Notes: generated by a model from the letters alone, not told the origin. Positions 22,411 through 36,301 are shown, numbered from the stretch's first letter. The stretch: DNA of 64,000 bases from Salmo trutta (GCF_901001165.1 NC_042976.1:42726180-42790179); one strand, 5' to 3'. Made by a program: numbers and translations.

Positions 22411-23047
22411 ATTTTTTAGTTAGTGTAAATTCTGCATTTGTGACTGGATTTATATATCTGGATGAAATAAAGACATTCTCTTTTTTCGTAGAGTACATAT
22501 ATTTATTTAAACAAACATGGTTGAAGAGTATGTGGGAGTGAACCTGCAATCTTCAGCTCTGTAGCTAGTTCACTAACCCTCTGCATCACCAGGGGAAAAA
22601 AGTGGTCTTGCAGGGTTTTTTTGGTCCTAATATGTTCAATCAGGACACAGAACACAATTTCTGAGTTATTGAAATGTTCCTATCCCTTTCATATGCTGTG
22701 TAATTGTAACACTGTGTGATGAATTTTTTAAATAATTATTTTCTTCATCATATACAAATGCATGCAAAACATACAAAAGCATGCAATATCCATTTTGAAA
22801 AATGATGATACATAATAAATATACCAAAAACTATTTCAGGTTCAATGCAATAATCTTTTATTGATTTAAAGGTCCAATGCTGACATTTTTTTAAATGTCA
22901 ATATCAAATCATTTCTGTTCATGTTTATTTTTTTAAACTATGAAATTGAGCCTCACATATAATCTACTAAAAGAGAGGATTTATTTTATTTTGTCCAGTT
23001 GTTTAAATCCAGTCAGAAATGCAGAATTTAGACTAACTGTAAAAAAT
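22411..23047. mobile_element. AT-rich element with ~43-bp inverted ends
   Basis: The left end reads ATTTTTTAGTTAGTGTAAAT then TCTGCATTTGTGACTGGATT. The right end, reverse complemented, reads ATTTTTTACAGTTAGTCTAA then ATTCTGCATTTCTGACTGG. The match covers about 43 bp with few differences. The ~640-bp body is AT-rich with no coding frame. Likely a non-autonomous DNA transposon; superfamily not determined. Confidence 0.65.
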
Positions 23048-23199
23048 AAAACATTGTGTAAAAATGGACTGTTTATCCTTTTTTAAAGTAGATTGTGTGA
23101 ACGACAATGGAATATTATGTTAAACCTAAAACAAATATGCTATAAATGTCATAAAAACGGACTAATTTGGAAACTGTGGAACATTGCAAAACATTGTGG

Positions 23200-24000
23200 G
23201 ACTGTTCTGCACAACCTTCGTGAATATCACAATAATATTCTTGCAACATCCCAGACAACTCACATAACTTAATAAAATGTTCTGGGAGCCTTAGACCAGT
23301 TGTTCAAACAACATTTTTACAACATTAAGGGAATGTCATGTGCAACCTAACTTAAACATTGTATGAATGTCATCACAACTGAGCATATTTTGTGTTTTGG
23401 GAACGTATCTCTTGTAATGTACCCAGACTGTTCCCACAACCTAATTAAATGTTCTGGGAACCTTTTAAGAACTCATAAAGGCTGTTCTGTCAACATTCTT
23501 GCAACCTCAAAATAATGTTTTGTGCACCCTCATACAAAAATGATCTGAATGTCAGCACAAAGTGACAGTTTTAGTGTTAGGGGAACATATCTCTTGTCAT
23601 GTCCCACAATGTTAGTACAACCTAAAAAAATGTGTTAGGAACTTTAAAAGAAATGTGTTCTGGAACATCAGGTGAATGTTTTGGGAACATATCTTTTGTG
23701 ATGTCCCAACAATGTTCCCACCAGACTGTTCCCACATCCTTTCTTGCAACATCAGGTTAATGTTTTATACAAACATTGTATACTAATTAGCACGACTGGA
23801 CAGTTTTATTATGAGAACGTTTGCTGCAACCTAATGAATGTCCTGGCAACTTTCACAGAACTAGTTTTGGTATGCTGGGAAATCTCGTATGTTGTGTGCA
23901 TTACCTGGAAACCTAATGAGAACTTGGGGAATGTTCTGCGGTGGTTGTTACAGATGTTGTGCACAACATTTTAGTAAATGTTAGGAGAACATTACAAGGA
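23200..24000 (+). repeat. Degenerate repeat block built on GGGAACATATCT and GTTCTGGGAACC words
   Basis: GGGAACATATCTCTTGTCATGTCCC-like words occur near 23399, 23581 and 23682, mixed with AATGTTCTGGGAACCTT and GTTCCCACAACCTAA words. Spacing is irregular (182 and 101 bp). An inverted relative lies at 17230-17485. No coding content. Confidence 0.5.
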
Positions 24001-24639
24001 TATTTAATAAAAAAAATATAGGAAATAATTATCAAAAACATTCTTTGAATGTTATTGGGATGTTATGATCCTAATGTTAAATTAAACCCTAACTAGAACT
24101 TAATGGGAATCTTTGCTAATGATTTGGAAATGCTCCAAATTTGTAACAACCTAAGGGGAAAACATTTCTCAAAACTCAAGCAGAATTAGAAGTAAGGATT
24201 AGGATGTTTTCACCAAAGCAGGATGATAGTCCGGAGTATTATCATATTAACCATAGAACAAATCCAATAATAAAGGTGCATCAAAGTGATGTATCACGGT
24301 GTAATCTCAGGGAGAAATAGGACCTTGATGGGATTAAGCGTCTGTATGTGAGTTCTCGTCTGATCTGACCTGAGCTGTTACATCTCTGCTGACTGTGGCA
24401 TCTTTCAGACCACTGGTCAGCTGCAGTAGGCAACAGTCTATAATCAGCTATAACAGAATCAGGCGGATTCACACAACTGCCCATCTCATGAATGTCTTTG
24501 AACATCGCCCGCTCAGGCATTACGATTACACAAAGTATTATAGCATGTTTGGCCAAACTAATATGATCAACTGCTTGGTGTTAAACAGAATGCATGAGCA
24601 AACTGGATACCCCCATTCAAACCCTGAGTTCAGACATCC

Positions 24640-25735
24640 CAGCAAACAGGGGACGTCCTGAGATTGTTTGGCGACGATCCCATTAGGTCCCTTAAGGGTT
24701 TCGGTGCGACGTTATCCCACTGACATTCTGAGAACGTTCTCAGGGGGACCTTTGTCTAGTTCCCTGTAAGTTCCCAGGATGTCACTGGGGACCTTTTAGA
24801 ACCTTTTTAGGATGTTTGCATAATGGCCCCAAGGGAACATTCTCTAAGGGACCTTTTTATAGTTCCCGGTTTGACCTGGGGACGTTTTTAGGACATTCTT
24901 GGGATGTTGTGTCATGGACCCCTGAAGGTCACCTGAATGTTCTTGGGATGTTGTGTCATGGTCCCCTGGAGGTTTTTGTCACGTGACGGTCCTAGGTGCC
25001 CCAAACCATTAGAAGTAAGGTAATGAAATGGTAGTGAGAGTTTTAAGGTAAGTGGTACGCTGTTCAGCTAACATAGTGTAAAACATCTTAAATCAATGAG
25101 AACTACATTTGACATGCTCACAACTGACTTTTATATTTGACCCCACCTGGGATTTGAACTCATCACTTCTGGATTTAGGTATGCTGTTCTTCCTGCTGCA
25201 CCACAGTCTGTAGAATTTTGGTTCCCTACACATTCATTACCTACAATACATCTCTGCCATCTGCATTGCTATTTTAGATATCAGTTAATCTGACTATTCT
25301 CTCATCAATTTAATTGACTTATTTCAGCACTTTGAGTTTGGGTTTTCCGTATAATTGTCTAATGTTGGTGGGGCATATTATTCTCTTTTAATGTTACTCC
25401 TGAATCCCTACGATAAATATAATATATTTTTTAACAGCACTGAGATTTACTTTGAAGTGCAAAGTATAGGAATAGGCCTACAGGTGAAATCAGTCATTGA
25501 TACAGACATGATCAGTGGTCCACCAATCAGGGCTTTGATGGACTTGGCAACAGTAACAAGGGGTAATGTGTAATGACACTAGGGTGCACGTGCCTTTGGT
25601 TGGGAGAACGTTTCTTTGCGGCCAAAAGGGGACGTCCCTGGGACCAACCGGGAACTAGACATTCAACCTCCAGGGGACCTTGAGGCAACATCCTAAAACT
25701 GTCCATAGGCTCATTGTTTGCAGGGGTTGACTTTC
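24640..25735. mobile_element. Element with long, imperfect G/T-rich inverted ends
   Basis: The left arm starts CCAGCAAACAGGGGACGTCC and has TTTGTCTAGTTCCC with GGGGACC repeats (to about 25000). The right arm (25600-25735) has GGGGACGTCCCTGGGACC, GGAACTAGACATTCAACC and ends TTGTTTGCAGGGG. Reverse complemented it follows the left arm in order. The centre is AT-rich without a recognised gene. Probably a foldback-type non-autonomous transposon. Confidence 0.55.
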
Positions 25736-25903
25736 AATTATGGATTGCTCATATGGCCATTTATAAGCAACCTACAGCCCACTCATGTTTGCTGGGAGGG
25801 TTCCGTGTAAACTCAATGGGGTATCATATTTTCCATTGTCAAGACATCCCCAGGCAAAACAAACTTTTTATTTCCCACTGTTACTTATGAGCTTGATCTG
25901 TGA

Positions 25904-26018
25904 TAGGGTTGCAAAATTCTGGTAGCTTTCCAAAACTTACCAGGTTTTTTGAAGATTCAGCCAGGTTTTCTGGAAAACCTGTGAATTTGGGGAAATCTAC
26001 TGGAATTTTGCAACCCTA
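25904..26018. mobile_element. 115-bp hAT-type MITE with perfect 8-bp target duplication
   Basis: ATCTGTGA is present at 25896-25903 and 26019-26026. The ends TAGGGTTGCAAAATTC and GAATTTTGCAACCCTA are exact inverted repeats, and the middle (CCAGGTTTT/AAAACCTG) is also self-complementary, so the whole unit can fold back. Confidence 0.85.
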
Positions 26019-26026
26019 ATCTGTGA

Positions 26027-28240
26027 TTAACCATCGTGTCACTGGAATAGCCAGTGTGGCATTCCGTTACGAACCAATATGGGTCTCTAGAGGAGGTGGC
26101 CCGTGGCCCCGTACAGCCACAAAGACAGGACTACAGACTGACCGCCCATAGGAAGGGTGTCTGTAAACAATGGGTCTGGTAATCACCAAGCCCTTTCCCC
26201 AGATTAATGGTACTGATAGCAAGGAGCAGAGGGAACACTACTGCCCCTTGATCTCCTCCGTCACTGTAGCCACAGTACTGTACGTTGGTATGGCGTTCAT
26301 ATTAGGACAGCTTGAGTCTCAGAAGGAGTTTACTGAGTCTGTCCTAATATGGACACCGTACCTGTGCTCAGATATGGTGGGTAGGCCATGCACTGGATGT
26401 CTAAACATGAGAGAAATGGTTAGATTTTCTGAAGGATTCTAATTAACCAATCATGTGTGTTCATCATTTGTCAGTCTTCAGCAGAGCTTGCTCATGTCAG
26501 ACATGTCAAAGAGACCAGTAATCCTATGCCTGTAACAGCGCTCACATGTGGTCTTCGTGTCAAAAATAATGATATCTAATTAAAAGAAAAATTTGAAGAA
26601 CAAGTTTGAAATGGGTCTCTTGTGATAATAATTCCTCCTTAGTGTATGGGCAAACAAGCATGAATGACTCATGTAATACTTTCAATAGACATGCTATGGT
26701 TATTGACAAAGGACGTCAACAAAGAAAATCACAATGACTAATTTCTTCTCGCATTAAAAACTCGCTCAGAAGTTCACGTGTTGTGTGTACTCTCTCAGTT
26801 TGGTACCTTGCTTGTATGGACTGGTCCACCGGGTCTGCTTTACGCGATCCACCCTTCGGGAAATATGCACAGAGAACTTTTATTTCCCATCAGGCTTTGG
26901 CAGTGCACTGCCTGTTTCCCATCTGCTAGCTCTGAGGCCTGCTCTCCTCTGCCCTTCTTTATGACTTCTGGCTTTTCCTGCTGTCGTTTATACCACAAGG
27001 AGCAACGCTTGTTTGCGGAGAGTAATGTACTAGCATTTTCGGTTGCTTACATTTTTGGTCACCTAAATTTGCCGACTCTTTAAATATATGGTTGATGACA
27101 CAGTTCATGTTTTTTAATTCAGAGCATGCACGTTCTATACCCCAAGGTCAGACATCGGGCAGCAGTGTTTTCGGATGTTTAAAAACACTGATTAAAATGC
27201 TATTGAAAGTTTTTCTGCTATTTCACTGGAATAGGCTGGAGAGGGTGCACTATTGGATAGTGAATTTGTGCAAAGACGAGTATGTGTTTACTGTAGGTCC
27301 AGTGTGTTCTCCACGAAGTATTGCAGCATCAGAATGTTTTATTTTTATAAAAGAGGTGCATACCACATCTGCCAGTTCATGCAATGGGATCAAAAATCAA
27401 AATCTCAATCATCAACCTAATGTTAGGTACTTATGTTTAGAATAAACTATAACTGGGATATACTCTCAAGACCAATAGGAGATACTATTCTAATGAACTG
27501 CACAAGTCCAGACCTGGATGCATGCACCAGTTAGTGCCAATGATTGATTGCTGTCCATTTCTTTGTCATTTGATATTTACCAAGTATTTATCTGGATGAT
27601 TATACCTATTCATGATTCAAATGTTAATGTCACAGGTTATTTTTTTTTTTAAAGAAGGAGAGACAAAAGGAATTATCAAAGGGAAGCTTAACATCTTCTT
27701 CTATGTGTACTGTTTGTACATTTTCTGCCTGTTTATATAAGGCTAAAATGATCAGCTCGCTGCAATTTGGCTGCTGATGAGGCTCACTGTAGACTGACAA
27801 AAGGCCTGGGGATATCTCTGTCCGGATTGCAAAACATACATGTCAAACTTCAACCTAGGGTTTTGAGGCACAACATGTTCTCACAGTGCAAGCAGTCCTC
27901 ACCAAGGTAAAAAAAATTCACTGAAAGTTGTACTGGATGCCAAGCTCCTACCATAGCTCAGCAAAGAGGGAGAGCTTTTCTTCTCAGCTTGTATGTTTAG
28001 ATAAGAATAGGTCTGTATGACTTTGCACATTAATAGTGCACATCTCTTTACTTTGAAAGCATATCTCTCACATTCTTACACTTGACTTGGTTACTTCATC
28101 CTACACTAGGGAACTGAGAACGCATCACTAAACCAGGATGCCACAGTGGTGCTGCACGCAAGCGTCTATGGAAGGCAAACAAGTCGTGATGATGTACATT
28201 GCCGGTAAACTTGCTGACTCATGACAAGATATATTTTTTA
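26027..28240. other. 2.2-kb stretch, no gene recognised
   Basis: Open frames at 26170-26442 and 27092-27445 (plus) have no recognisable domain or splice context. A 10-bp inverted repeat TATTAGGACA / TGTCCTAATA lies around 26301-26350. No complete mobile element seen. Confidence 0.35.
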
Positions 28241-28243
28241 CAC

Positions 28244-29660
28244 TTTATTTTTTAAATAAATGTACTTTTCTAATTTTTCCATCACATTAAATTCCCTTTT
28301 ATACTTTAGTTCTTTATTGCTTCACAAATATTAAGTTATCCACAAAAATAAAATAACTTAGAAAATAACCATGATCATCGAACATGAAAAATAATACATT
28401 TATAACAAATTGCATATAGCTATGTTATATCCCCAAAATACAAGTTCTCCAGAACAAAATGCATGTGCAAACTAAGAATCTGCATCAAAATAACCTGTGC
28501 CAATATACCAGTAACACATAAGTTTTTTAAACACAGACACAATGTGTTTGCTCATAATAATTTACCCTGACTGACAAGGTATTTGATGAAATGCATTTTG
28601 ATATATTCTATGGGGAAATAATCTTTTTCATACTAAAACACACAACACAGACAAACAATGGACCTATTGGCAAGCAAGGATATATACAACCATATATTTG
28701 CATTGAGTTTTAACCATTTATCTGTACAAATTCTAATGGTGGTTTTATGATAGTTTTATAACATTTAAACTAAATTGAGTCAAACCTATGAGATAATTGT
28801 AGTGCTTTATTACATTGACTATATCGTAACAGTTAGTAGTGTGAAGGTAGGGCTATAGATTACCAGAGTTTGCAACCACTAACTGTACCAAGAGCAGCAC
28901 AGACCAATTGGCCCAGTCTTTTCATTGTCAGCTCCACCATTGCCCTCAGGCTGTCCATTCTGTATAACTACTCATGTCTCTATCACTTGACCCTCTGTCT
29001 TCACAACTCCATCCTTACAATAGAACACCCGCAACCGTCAACATAGTCCACATTTCCTTTCTTTTTACCAGTATGGACAAATATACTTTTCTGAGGCACA
29101 TGGTAGCCATTTTGTAGATTGCCATATTGAATTGGCACATTTTGTAACCTGAAACATTACTAAACAACCCATATGAGTTAACATCATTAACTTGTGGCTC
29201 TGGGTATAAAGCAAGAGCAGACATAACATTCTGGAACAACCTCTTTCTTTCATATATCTGCTGTTCATTTTCTTCTTCTTCTTCTTCTTAAATTACCGGA
29301 ATCCCAGACAGTTGTTTTACATCTATAGATAACAAAATCAGCCATTTGTCATTTTCAGAACCCTAGTTTAAATTCATGAGTGCTCAGTTATTAATATTGT
29401 CCATAGTATTTCACTATCTTTAATCTAAAAACACTTTCTGAGATGAAAGGCAGTGCAGCTCCAGATGCTCTGAACTATGGTGGTTGGACACATGCTGTGC
29501 ACACTCTTATTGTACACCTCTTTGAACTGGTTATATTCCAGTCTTGTTTTCGTGCAATCCATTCTACTAATGGAAATGGCAGTCCATTGCAAAGGGAATG
29601 GGTGTTTTGCAGTCTTTCCCTGTTTTAAAAAAAGATATATTATTTAATTTCTGCATTTCT
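28244..29660 (-). other. wnt10a: Probable wnt10a 3' UTR
   Basis: AT-rich sequence without recognisable mobile elements directly downstream of the wnt10a stop codon. On the minus strand, AATAAA signals occur at 28318-28313 and 28249-28244, which would give a 3' UTR of about 1.35-1.42 kb. The extent is an inference from repeat absence and the signals. Confidence 0.4.
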
Positions 29661-30131
29661 TCATTTGCAGACACTGACCCACTCTGTTATTCGACACTCT
29701 TCGCAGACCACGTAACAGCACCAGTGGAACTTGCAGTTGCATCGTTCACTGCGGGTTTGCTGTAAGATGTTATGTCCTCGCCCGCAGCAGAGGCTTTCAC
29801 AGTTGTCCATCTCTGGACTCGTCTTGTTACAGATCCTCCCTTGCGTTCCGGCCGAGTCGGACCGCAGATCCCTCTCGCAGAAGTCCGGGGACTTCTCAAA
29901 GTAAACCAGCTCGTTGAGGTTGGATCTGCGTCTGTGTGTGGGGTGGTGGGCATGCTCCAGCTGGCCCGTGTTCCTGTTGTGGGCTTTGATGAGGGTGGCT
30001 ATGTGGAAGCGCTCCTTGAGCAGCGAGCCTACCGCCCTGAACTCTGGTGTGACTTGCCAGCAGGTCTTCAGTTGGCAACTTCCTGATGTCCCGTGGCATT
30101 TGCATTTCCGTCTCATGTGGTCCATCACCAC
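29661..30131 (-). CDS. wnt10a: wnt10a coding exon 4 (terminal)
   Basis: Begins VVMDHMRRKCKCHGTSGSC after the acceptor CTCTCTGTGCAG and ends at TGA (29663-29661). It carries the palmitoylation site, the YFEKSPDFCE motif and the C-terminal cysteine cluster. 471 nt, entering in phase 0. Confidence 0.96.
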   Translation of the reverse strand: MVMDHMRRKCKCHGTSGSCQLKTCWQVTPEFRAVGSLLKERFHIATLIKAHNRNTGQLEHAHHPTHRRRSNLNELVYFEKSPDFCERDLRSDSAGTQGRICNKTSPEMDNCESLCCGRGHNILQQTRSERCNCKFHWCCYVVCEECRITEWVSVCK

Positions 30132-33100
30132 CTGCACAGAGAGGAACAGGGAACTGCACGTTAGCATCCTCCTTCATCCCATCCTGTAGTAGGACACATG
30201 TTCCCTCATCAAATTAGGCAAATCATATAGACTGTGATTAGACTCCTCTTTCATTCCACAGCTGTTAACATTTATCACATAATTGTCACTACAATAATTG
30301 GCTTAAGTGTTCATACAGTAATGTTCAACAGAAATACACTTTATTTAAACTATGTCTCACTCTAAGGTGGTGGAACTCCCTTCCACTTGATCCTGGCCCC
30401 TGCTCCTAACATGGGCTGTGTGTGGGTGCTTTATATTGCTGAGTGACCAATTAGGCATCAAAAGTATGTATGTATGCACTAGCCTGCTATTGAGACGTTT
30501 TTGCCTGGAATAACTGATTCGAAGAAGCTGTACTGTAGTAGTGCTCTTTCAGGACAATGCCAAGTTCACATCCCGAATGAGGATGTCCCTCCCACACTCC
30601 CAGACCTCCCATTTTCTCAACAATGCACTCATCTGTCAGCCTGAGTTATAAACTTTTAGATCCAATTACCAACAGGAAAAGGGGCCACCCTCAGCACTGA
30701 CAGATGCTCCTACACCCACCCCTATCAACAGTGCAAAGAACAAACACACACCTTCAGCACTCCCACATTCTACTCTCTCCTAGGCCTCTACGTAGCTGCC
30801 CTGGGACACACACACACATAAAGATGTTCAAAACCTTTGAGAGAAGTCAAGTTTAGTCTGTCGATTGCTAAAGGATTACGTTTCTACTACTACAGTATGT
30901 GAGGGAGTCAGAGCTAAAACAGGCTGAGATGAAACTGCACTATTTCATGTGCAGGGTTCTCTTTCTTTGTTTTGAGATAGAATCTGATGAAGAGTGAGGA
31001 GACCCTGAAACGTGTTTTCCCTCGGTCGAAACGAGTCGAAACCCACTCTATTATTCAGCTGTGTTCTGATCCATTAAACAGAGCGCTCTGACGGTTTGAG
31101 CCAAGGGCTCGTCTTAGCCACTCTATGACTAAAGGTCATTTTGAACAGTTGCCAAAAGCAGATATACTTTGTGGAGGAGCATGAATTCTTTAAGGCTTGG
31201 GTTTGCGTGCTGTGGGTTTCCATTCCAGGGCCTCTCGTATGTGTTCCCATTGAATAGAGAGAAAGTGATATTCTGTGTGAATTGGTAGAGTGGGAGAGTG
31301 ATAAATGGACCCACTTGAGTCATCCATTAGGAATGATAGGGAAAGAGAAACAACACTCTTGATCTCACTGGGGCTGAAGCTAACAACTATCGATCACAAC
31401 CCAATCAGACCACCATCACAAACCTGGGGAAATACTTTCAGCTTCGTTTTAGCTTCGTTTTTACATTAGACCAACTTACGTCCCTGAACTGCATCCTTCT
31501 GGCTATATATACACCCTGTAATTACGCAACAGTATCCCACTTAACCCTTTAGATACACACTGAACTGGCCGGTCTAATTGTATCCCCTACTGTAGTTGTT
31601 TTCATAAATTCTCATAATCAACTGTCTAACTAGTAGGTTTTCTATTTACCACAACAACAAAAATCTGGACGAAGCAATATCCTGAAGCCTGTACGCGGGG
31701 GACACAAAAATGACACACTCAAATGAGAGACGGCTGAAACCAAAACTGGCATGAAACCTCAGAGCTGTCACAGTTTAGGAAATGGGACCTGCCTGCTCTT
31801 ACCATAAGTGACCCGTTCTGACATGACTGCGGTGATGATGATCAGATCAGGAAGATTGTTCCCTTTCCTCCAAGCCGTGTCCCAGGGTGCACCTGGGGGC
31901 ATGAGCTGAGTCGACGTGGGTGTGCCTGCGGCACCGGGAGGAAGAGTGTGTGAGCCGCTGCCGAGCTGAGCTCTCCTGGAAGTGACTGCCTGACGAGAGA
32001 CGCTGATATGGCAGTGATTTATGGTGCCCTTTTGGAAGCGGAACTGACTGGGTTTTAGAATCTCACTCATAGGCCCAGAGGCTAGACAGGCCCGGGAGGG
32101 GAGAACAGAGAGCAGAGTACAGGAACTATCTGATGGTCGTGTCTGCGTCTGCCATCCATTGATTAGCATCTCCCAGGCGCCCCAAATGGCGCCCTATTCC
32201 CTATGTAGCGCACTACTTTTGACTGGAGCCCTATGGTCTATGGGATACACAGTATACATAGGGAATAGGGTGCCATTTTGAACGCAACCGTAGCCTCGTT
32301 ACACTGCTAATACTGCCTGTCTTGTACAGGTCTCACTCTACAGTGTATTCATACAATACTCCCTCATGTTCACAAAGCATATTATACATGGTAACTGTCA
32401 GATATAAACAAACAATACTTACAATATTTAGCAAAGACTGGTACCTCGGTATTACAACTGTATCGTCTTAGAAAAAAACTGCATACAAGGATTCTTTGGC
32501 TGCCCCCATAGGATAACCCTTTAAAGAAACCCTTTTGGGTTCCAGGTAGAACCTCTTTTGGGTTCCATGTAGAATCCTTTCCATATTAGGTTCTACACGG
32601 AACCCAAAAGGATAGTTCAAAGGGTTCTCCCGTGGGGACAGCCGAAGAAACCCTTTTTTTCCCTAGCGTATCGTCTTGATTTGAATACCCTCATACTGTA
32701 TGAGGAGGCGTTCATGTCCAACTACACATGGTCATAACCTCCAAAGGCCTCTGTCTCAGCACTTTGACTGTCAGTCTCAATGAAAACTGTGGACTACATA
32801 TGTAGGTCTTATAAACTAACATTGTAGTTATGCAAAGGGGGAAAAAAAACTTCTTCAGAAGTAATTGCCCTCAAATTCATTGGCAGACCACTGTTAAAAA
32901 CACACATCTGGGCTGTTTTAATTGGGGAAGAGTGAGACAGACTCCTCTATAAACCAGCCCCAGACTGAGATCAAATAAGACATATTGGTAGCAGATTAGG
33001 ACCACAGGCAATACTAGGTATTACATGGTGTACAGAGCGCTTAAACACTTTGCTATGTTTGCATCCCAAATGGCTTCCTATTCCCTATGTAGTGGCGTTT

Positions 33101-35857
33101 GGGACGCAAACCATGTTCCTACCTCTATCAATGGCGTGTCTGTTTAATATTGTCATCATGCTTAATCCCCTATTCCTCTCATCCTTTTTGTGTCATAATT
33201 ATTTTTGATTGAATAGTCTATTAAAATGTTATGGCCTAAATGACTTCTGTTGACTGTCTTGTTTGTAGGATTGTTACTGGTATATTGTCTATCTTCAATG
33301 AGATTTAGAGTACTATAACGACTCAATGTTTAGCAAATATGACGTTAAGTGATGAAGTTAGCTACATCCTGTGGGTTATAACTTAGATATTCGTGGGCGA
33401 TAAATCTGTCCTGGAATGTCAAACGTCCGTTTTTACGAACAAAGTAACATTGCACACTGCTTTATGTAGTTCATTTCAAAGACACATAACCATAAAGGGA
33501 CACAAAGCCAAGATTTCAAAGAATATAAAGAAACCCGCAACACGTTAAGTTTCAGCATCAAGTAGGGTCATTTAAACACGTCATCGAAGAATGATTCAAA
33601 CGAGGCCACACAATAACTGACAGTGAACAACGATTTCATCGTAAAGTAACAACCCAATGAAAACCGTTCGCTACACAACAATCGCATGCAGTATTACTCT
33701 CAGTTAATCGTACACAACATTCACAGATCCAATTTGGGCCCTTTAATAAAACGTTATTACACCGATAGCTTCCACATGCTGGGCCTTAAACAGTGTTGAG
33801 CATTTGTTGTGGTGGTGCCCCTGTGAGACCCTAGACCAGGGTGGTGAAACTGATCCACTGCCCGGCCCAATGGAACGCTCCCTCTCCTTAGATGCTACGA
33901 ATCTCTAATGGAGATCCAACAGGCCACCGTAAACGCTTCATAAAGGCCAGACCAAGCAGTCACAAGGCCCAGTCAATGTGCAATAAGCTCTGCTACATAC
34001 GAGCGAGAGAGAGAGAGAGAGACCTCATTAATGAAAATATACAACATAAAAGCAGAGCGCTGATATCTACTTCCAGGCACATTGCTCGTAGCTGGGAATA
34101 CAGACGTGCTATGTGAAATAATGCCATCATTTGTTGCGGCTGTGCTGGTCAAATTGAGTGATTCCAATGAAAAATGTAAGCGAAAGGAATTTACAACCCT
34201 TGCAAATGTTTCCATGTTATCGACAGACACTGTAAACATTTAATCACGCAGCGGGAACTTTGAAAACCACGTTCCAATCAATCATCACATAATTATACAC
34301 GACACACTGCTGTACACTAAACATTTGCTTAAAATTAACTCAGAGAAAATTGTTGGAATGAGACGGATGTGCTTTGGTTAAAAAATTGATTTTTTTCTGG
34401 GCGCTTTTCTCCCCTGATCAACTTCTCTGAAATCAGTATTTGGGGGGGAAGGAAGGGCGAATCTCTTTCTACTTTCCGTCGTGTTTGATGTCTAAAATCT
34501 TTCGCTGGGTTTAAACATCTGTTTCCAAAGAGCCAACAGCCACTAATTAGAGCTTTTAACAAGACTGAGCGTCGTGACAACCAGAGGGTGGGCATGAGGC
34601 GACATGTATACCCCACTAAAACCGCCACATTCCTCTATAAAAGACAGCTCCTTTTTAAGGGGAGGGGTTGGGGGAGGTGGAGGAGGGTGGAGGTATTATT
34701 CGAGACCTCACCTGTCAGTGTTTTCATTTTGATTGGGGGGGGGGGGGCTTTCTGCTCTGTTTGAAGTTATCAAGGTGCTGCTCTGGCTGTGTTCTTCTAA
34801 CGATGCATAACTCCATGAGTCATACTGTACCTCTAATGTCTCCGTACAGTGCTTTGGTGTATTTCATTTGCACCTTCAGTTGTTTTCTTCCCCGAGCTTA
34901 GAACTCATTAAAGCATTGATATATGAAGTGTGCTAAGAGAACTGCACTCCACATACTCAGTGCATTGTGCAACCTGACCTGAGAGACGACTGGCAGATGC
35001 ACAGACTCTGCAGCTTTGAACGCAACTCTGGTCAAATCTGTATCAAAACACAGGTCAGATAATGTACACTGAGTTCATTAAAACTGCTCACAATAAACTG
35101 CATATACATTCCAGAAAAATGTCATTGTGCCATACTGAAATACATTCGATGATAAACTTCCTGTTAATTACACAGTTGCAACTGTTGGACAGGGTAATTG
35201 GATATCAGCTTGGATAGCTTTTGTTTCAACCAGTGCGTGTGTTAATAGTTCCGGTTTTCTTGGCTCTCCTTCAAGAAGCTGTCTCCAAAAGCGGTTTTGT
35301 CAGTTTCAAAGCATTTCCCAGTAGCAGCAGGTACATTTCTAGCACAACCAGCTATTGTTGCCAAATAGGCCTCTTGTCAAAAACAGAGCTTCAATGTGCC
35401 CAAAATATGAATCTTCCCTGCAACTTATCACCCTGATTGTCAAATAGATCAAAAGTCAGTAGCTAGCTACGCCTCTCTATCTTCCCTATGTTGATATACT
35501 TTTGTCATAACACTGCAACTTCCTAAAACAAAGGGGTGTAACAATGATCATATGTCATCGGTCTTGTCATCCAACTAACAACATTAGTCTTGTAGTATGT
35601 AACATAGAAACTCTGAAATTTTTAAGAGGATTACATTGACTGTAGATTTAGAAATGACATTCGTTTTTTCAATGTATGTCATCTGATTTTACAGTATATC
35701 ACTGGCCAAGAAGGAAATCATTTCATGGCTCATTGTGCCTATGCTATGGACACACGAATGGGTCACTGCGCAGGGCAGAGCATGGCTTTATTGCCGGCCC
35801 TGCTGCACATGAAAAGCAGGACAATCATCTGTCTCTTTTTCTCTCTCTCTTTTTCTT

Positions 35858-35905
<48 letters not shown>

Positions 35906-36269
35906 TCCCTGGCTGAGTAACTCCACATTTGTGTTTTGTCTGAATAATCAAGGAAACCAGAAGTAAACGGATGAAAAGATACAAGACCAAATTACTCGGG
36001 AGGAAGCGTTGAACAATGTGAAATTTACTGCTACTTTTGTGTATGGCAACAGTGCTGCCTGGGAGTGATCATCTACAGTAACAATAGGTAGTAGTAGTAG
36101 TAGTAGTAGTAGAAGTAGCAGTAGTAACAGGAGCATGAGCAGGAGTAGTAGTAGTAATAATAGTAATAGTAGTAGTAATAGTTATAGTAGTAGTTGTATT
36201 AATAGTAATATTAATAGTAGTAGTAGTAGTGGTAGTAGTAGTAGTCGTAGTAGTAGCAGTAGCAGTAGC

Positions 36270-36301
<32 letters not shown>

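Noticed and set aside
26170..26442. 90-codon plus-strand frame beginning MGLVITKPFPQ
   Set aside because: No motif, no splice or promoter context; could be chance.
31768..32169. 133-codon minus-strand frame inside wnt10a intron 3
   Set aside because: No recognised domain and no splice-site support; it runs up to the palindromic repeat.
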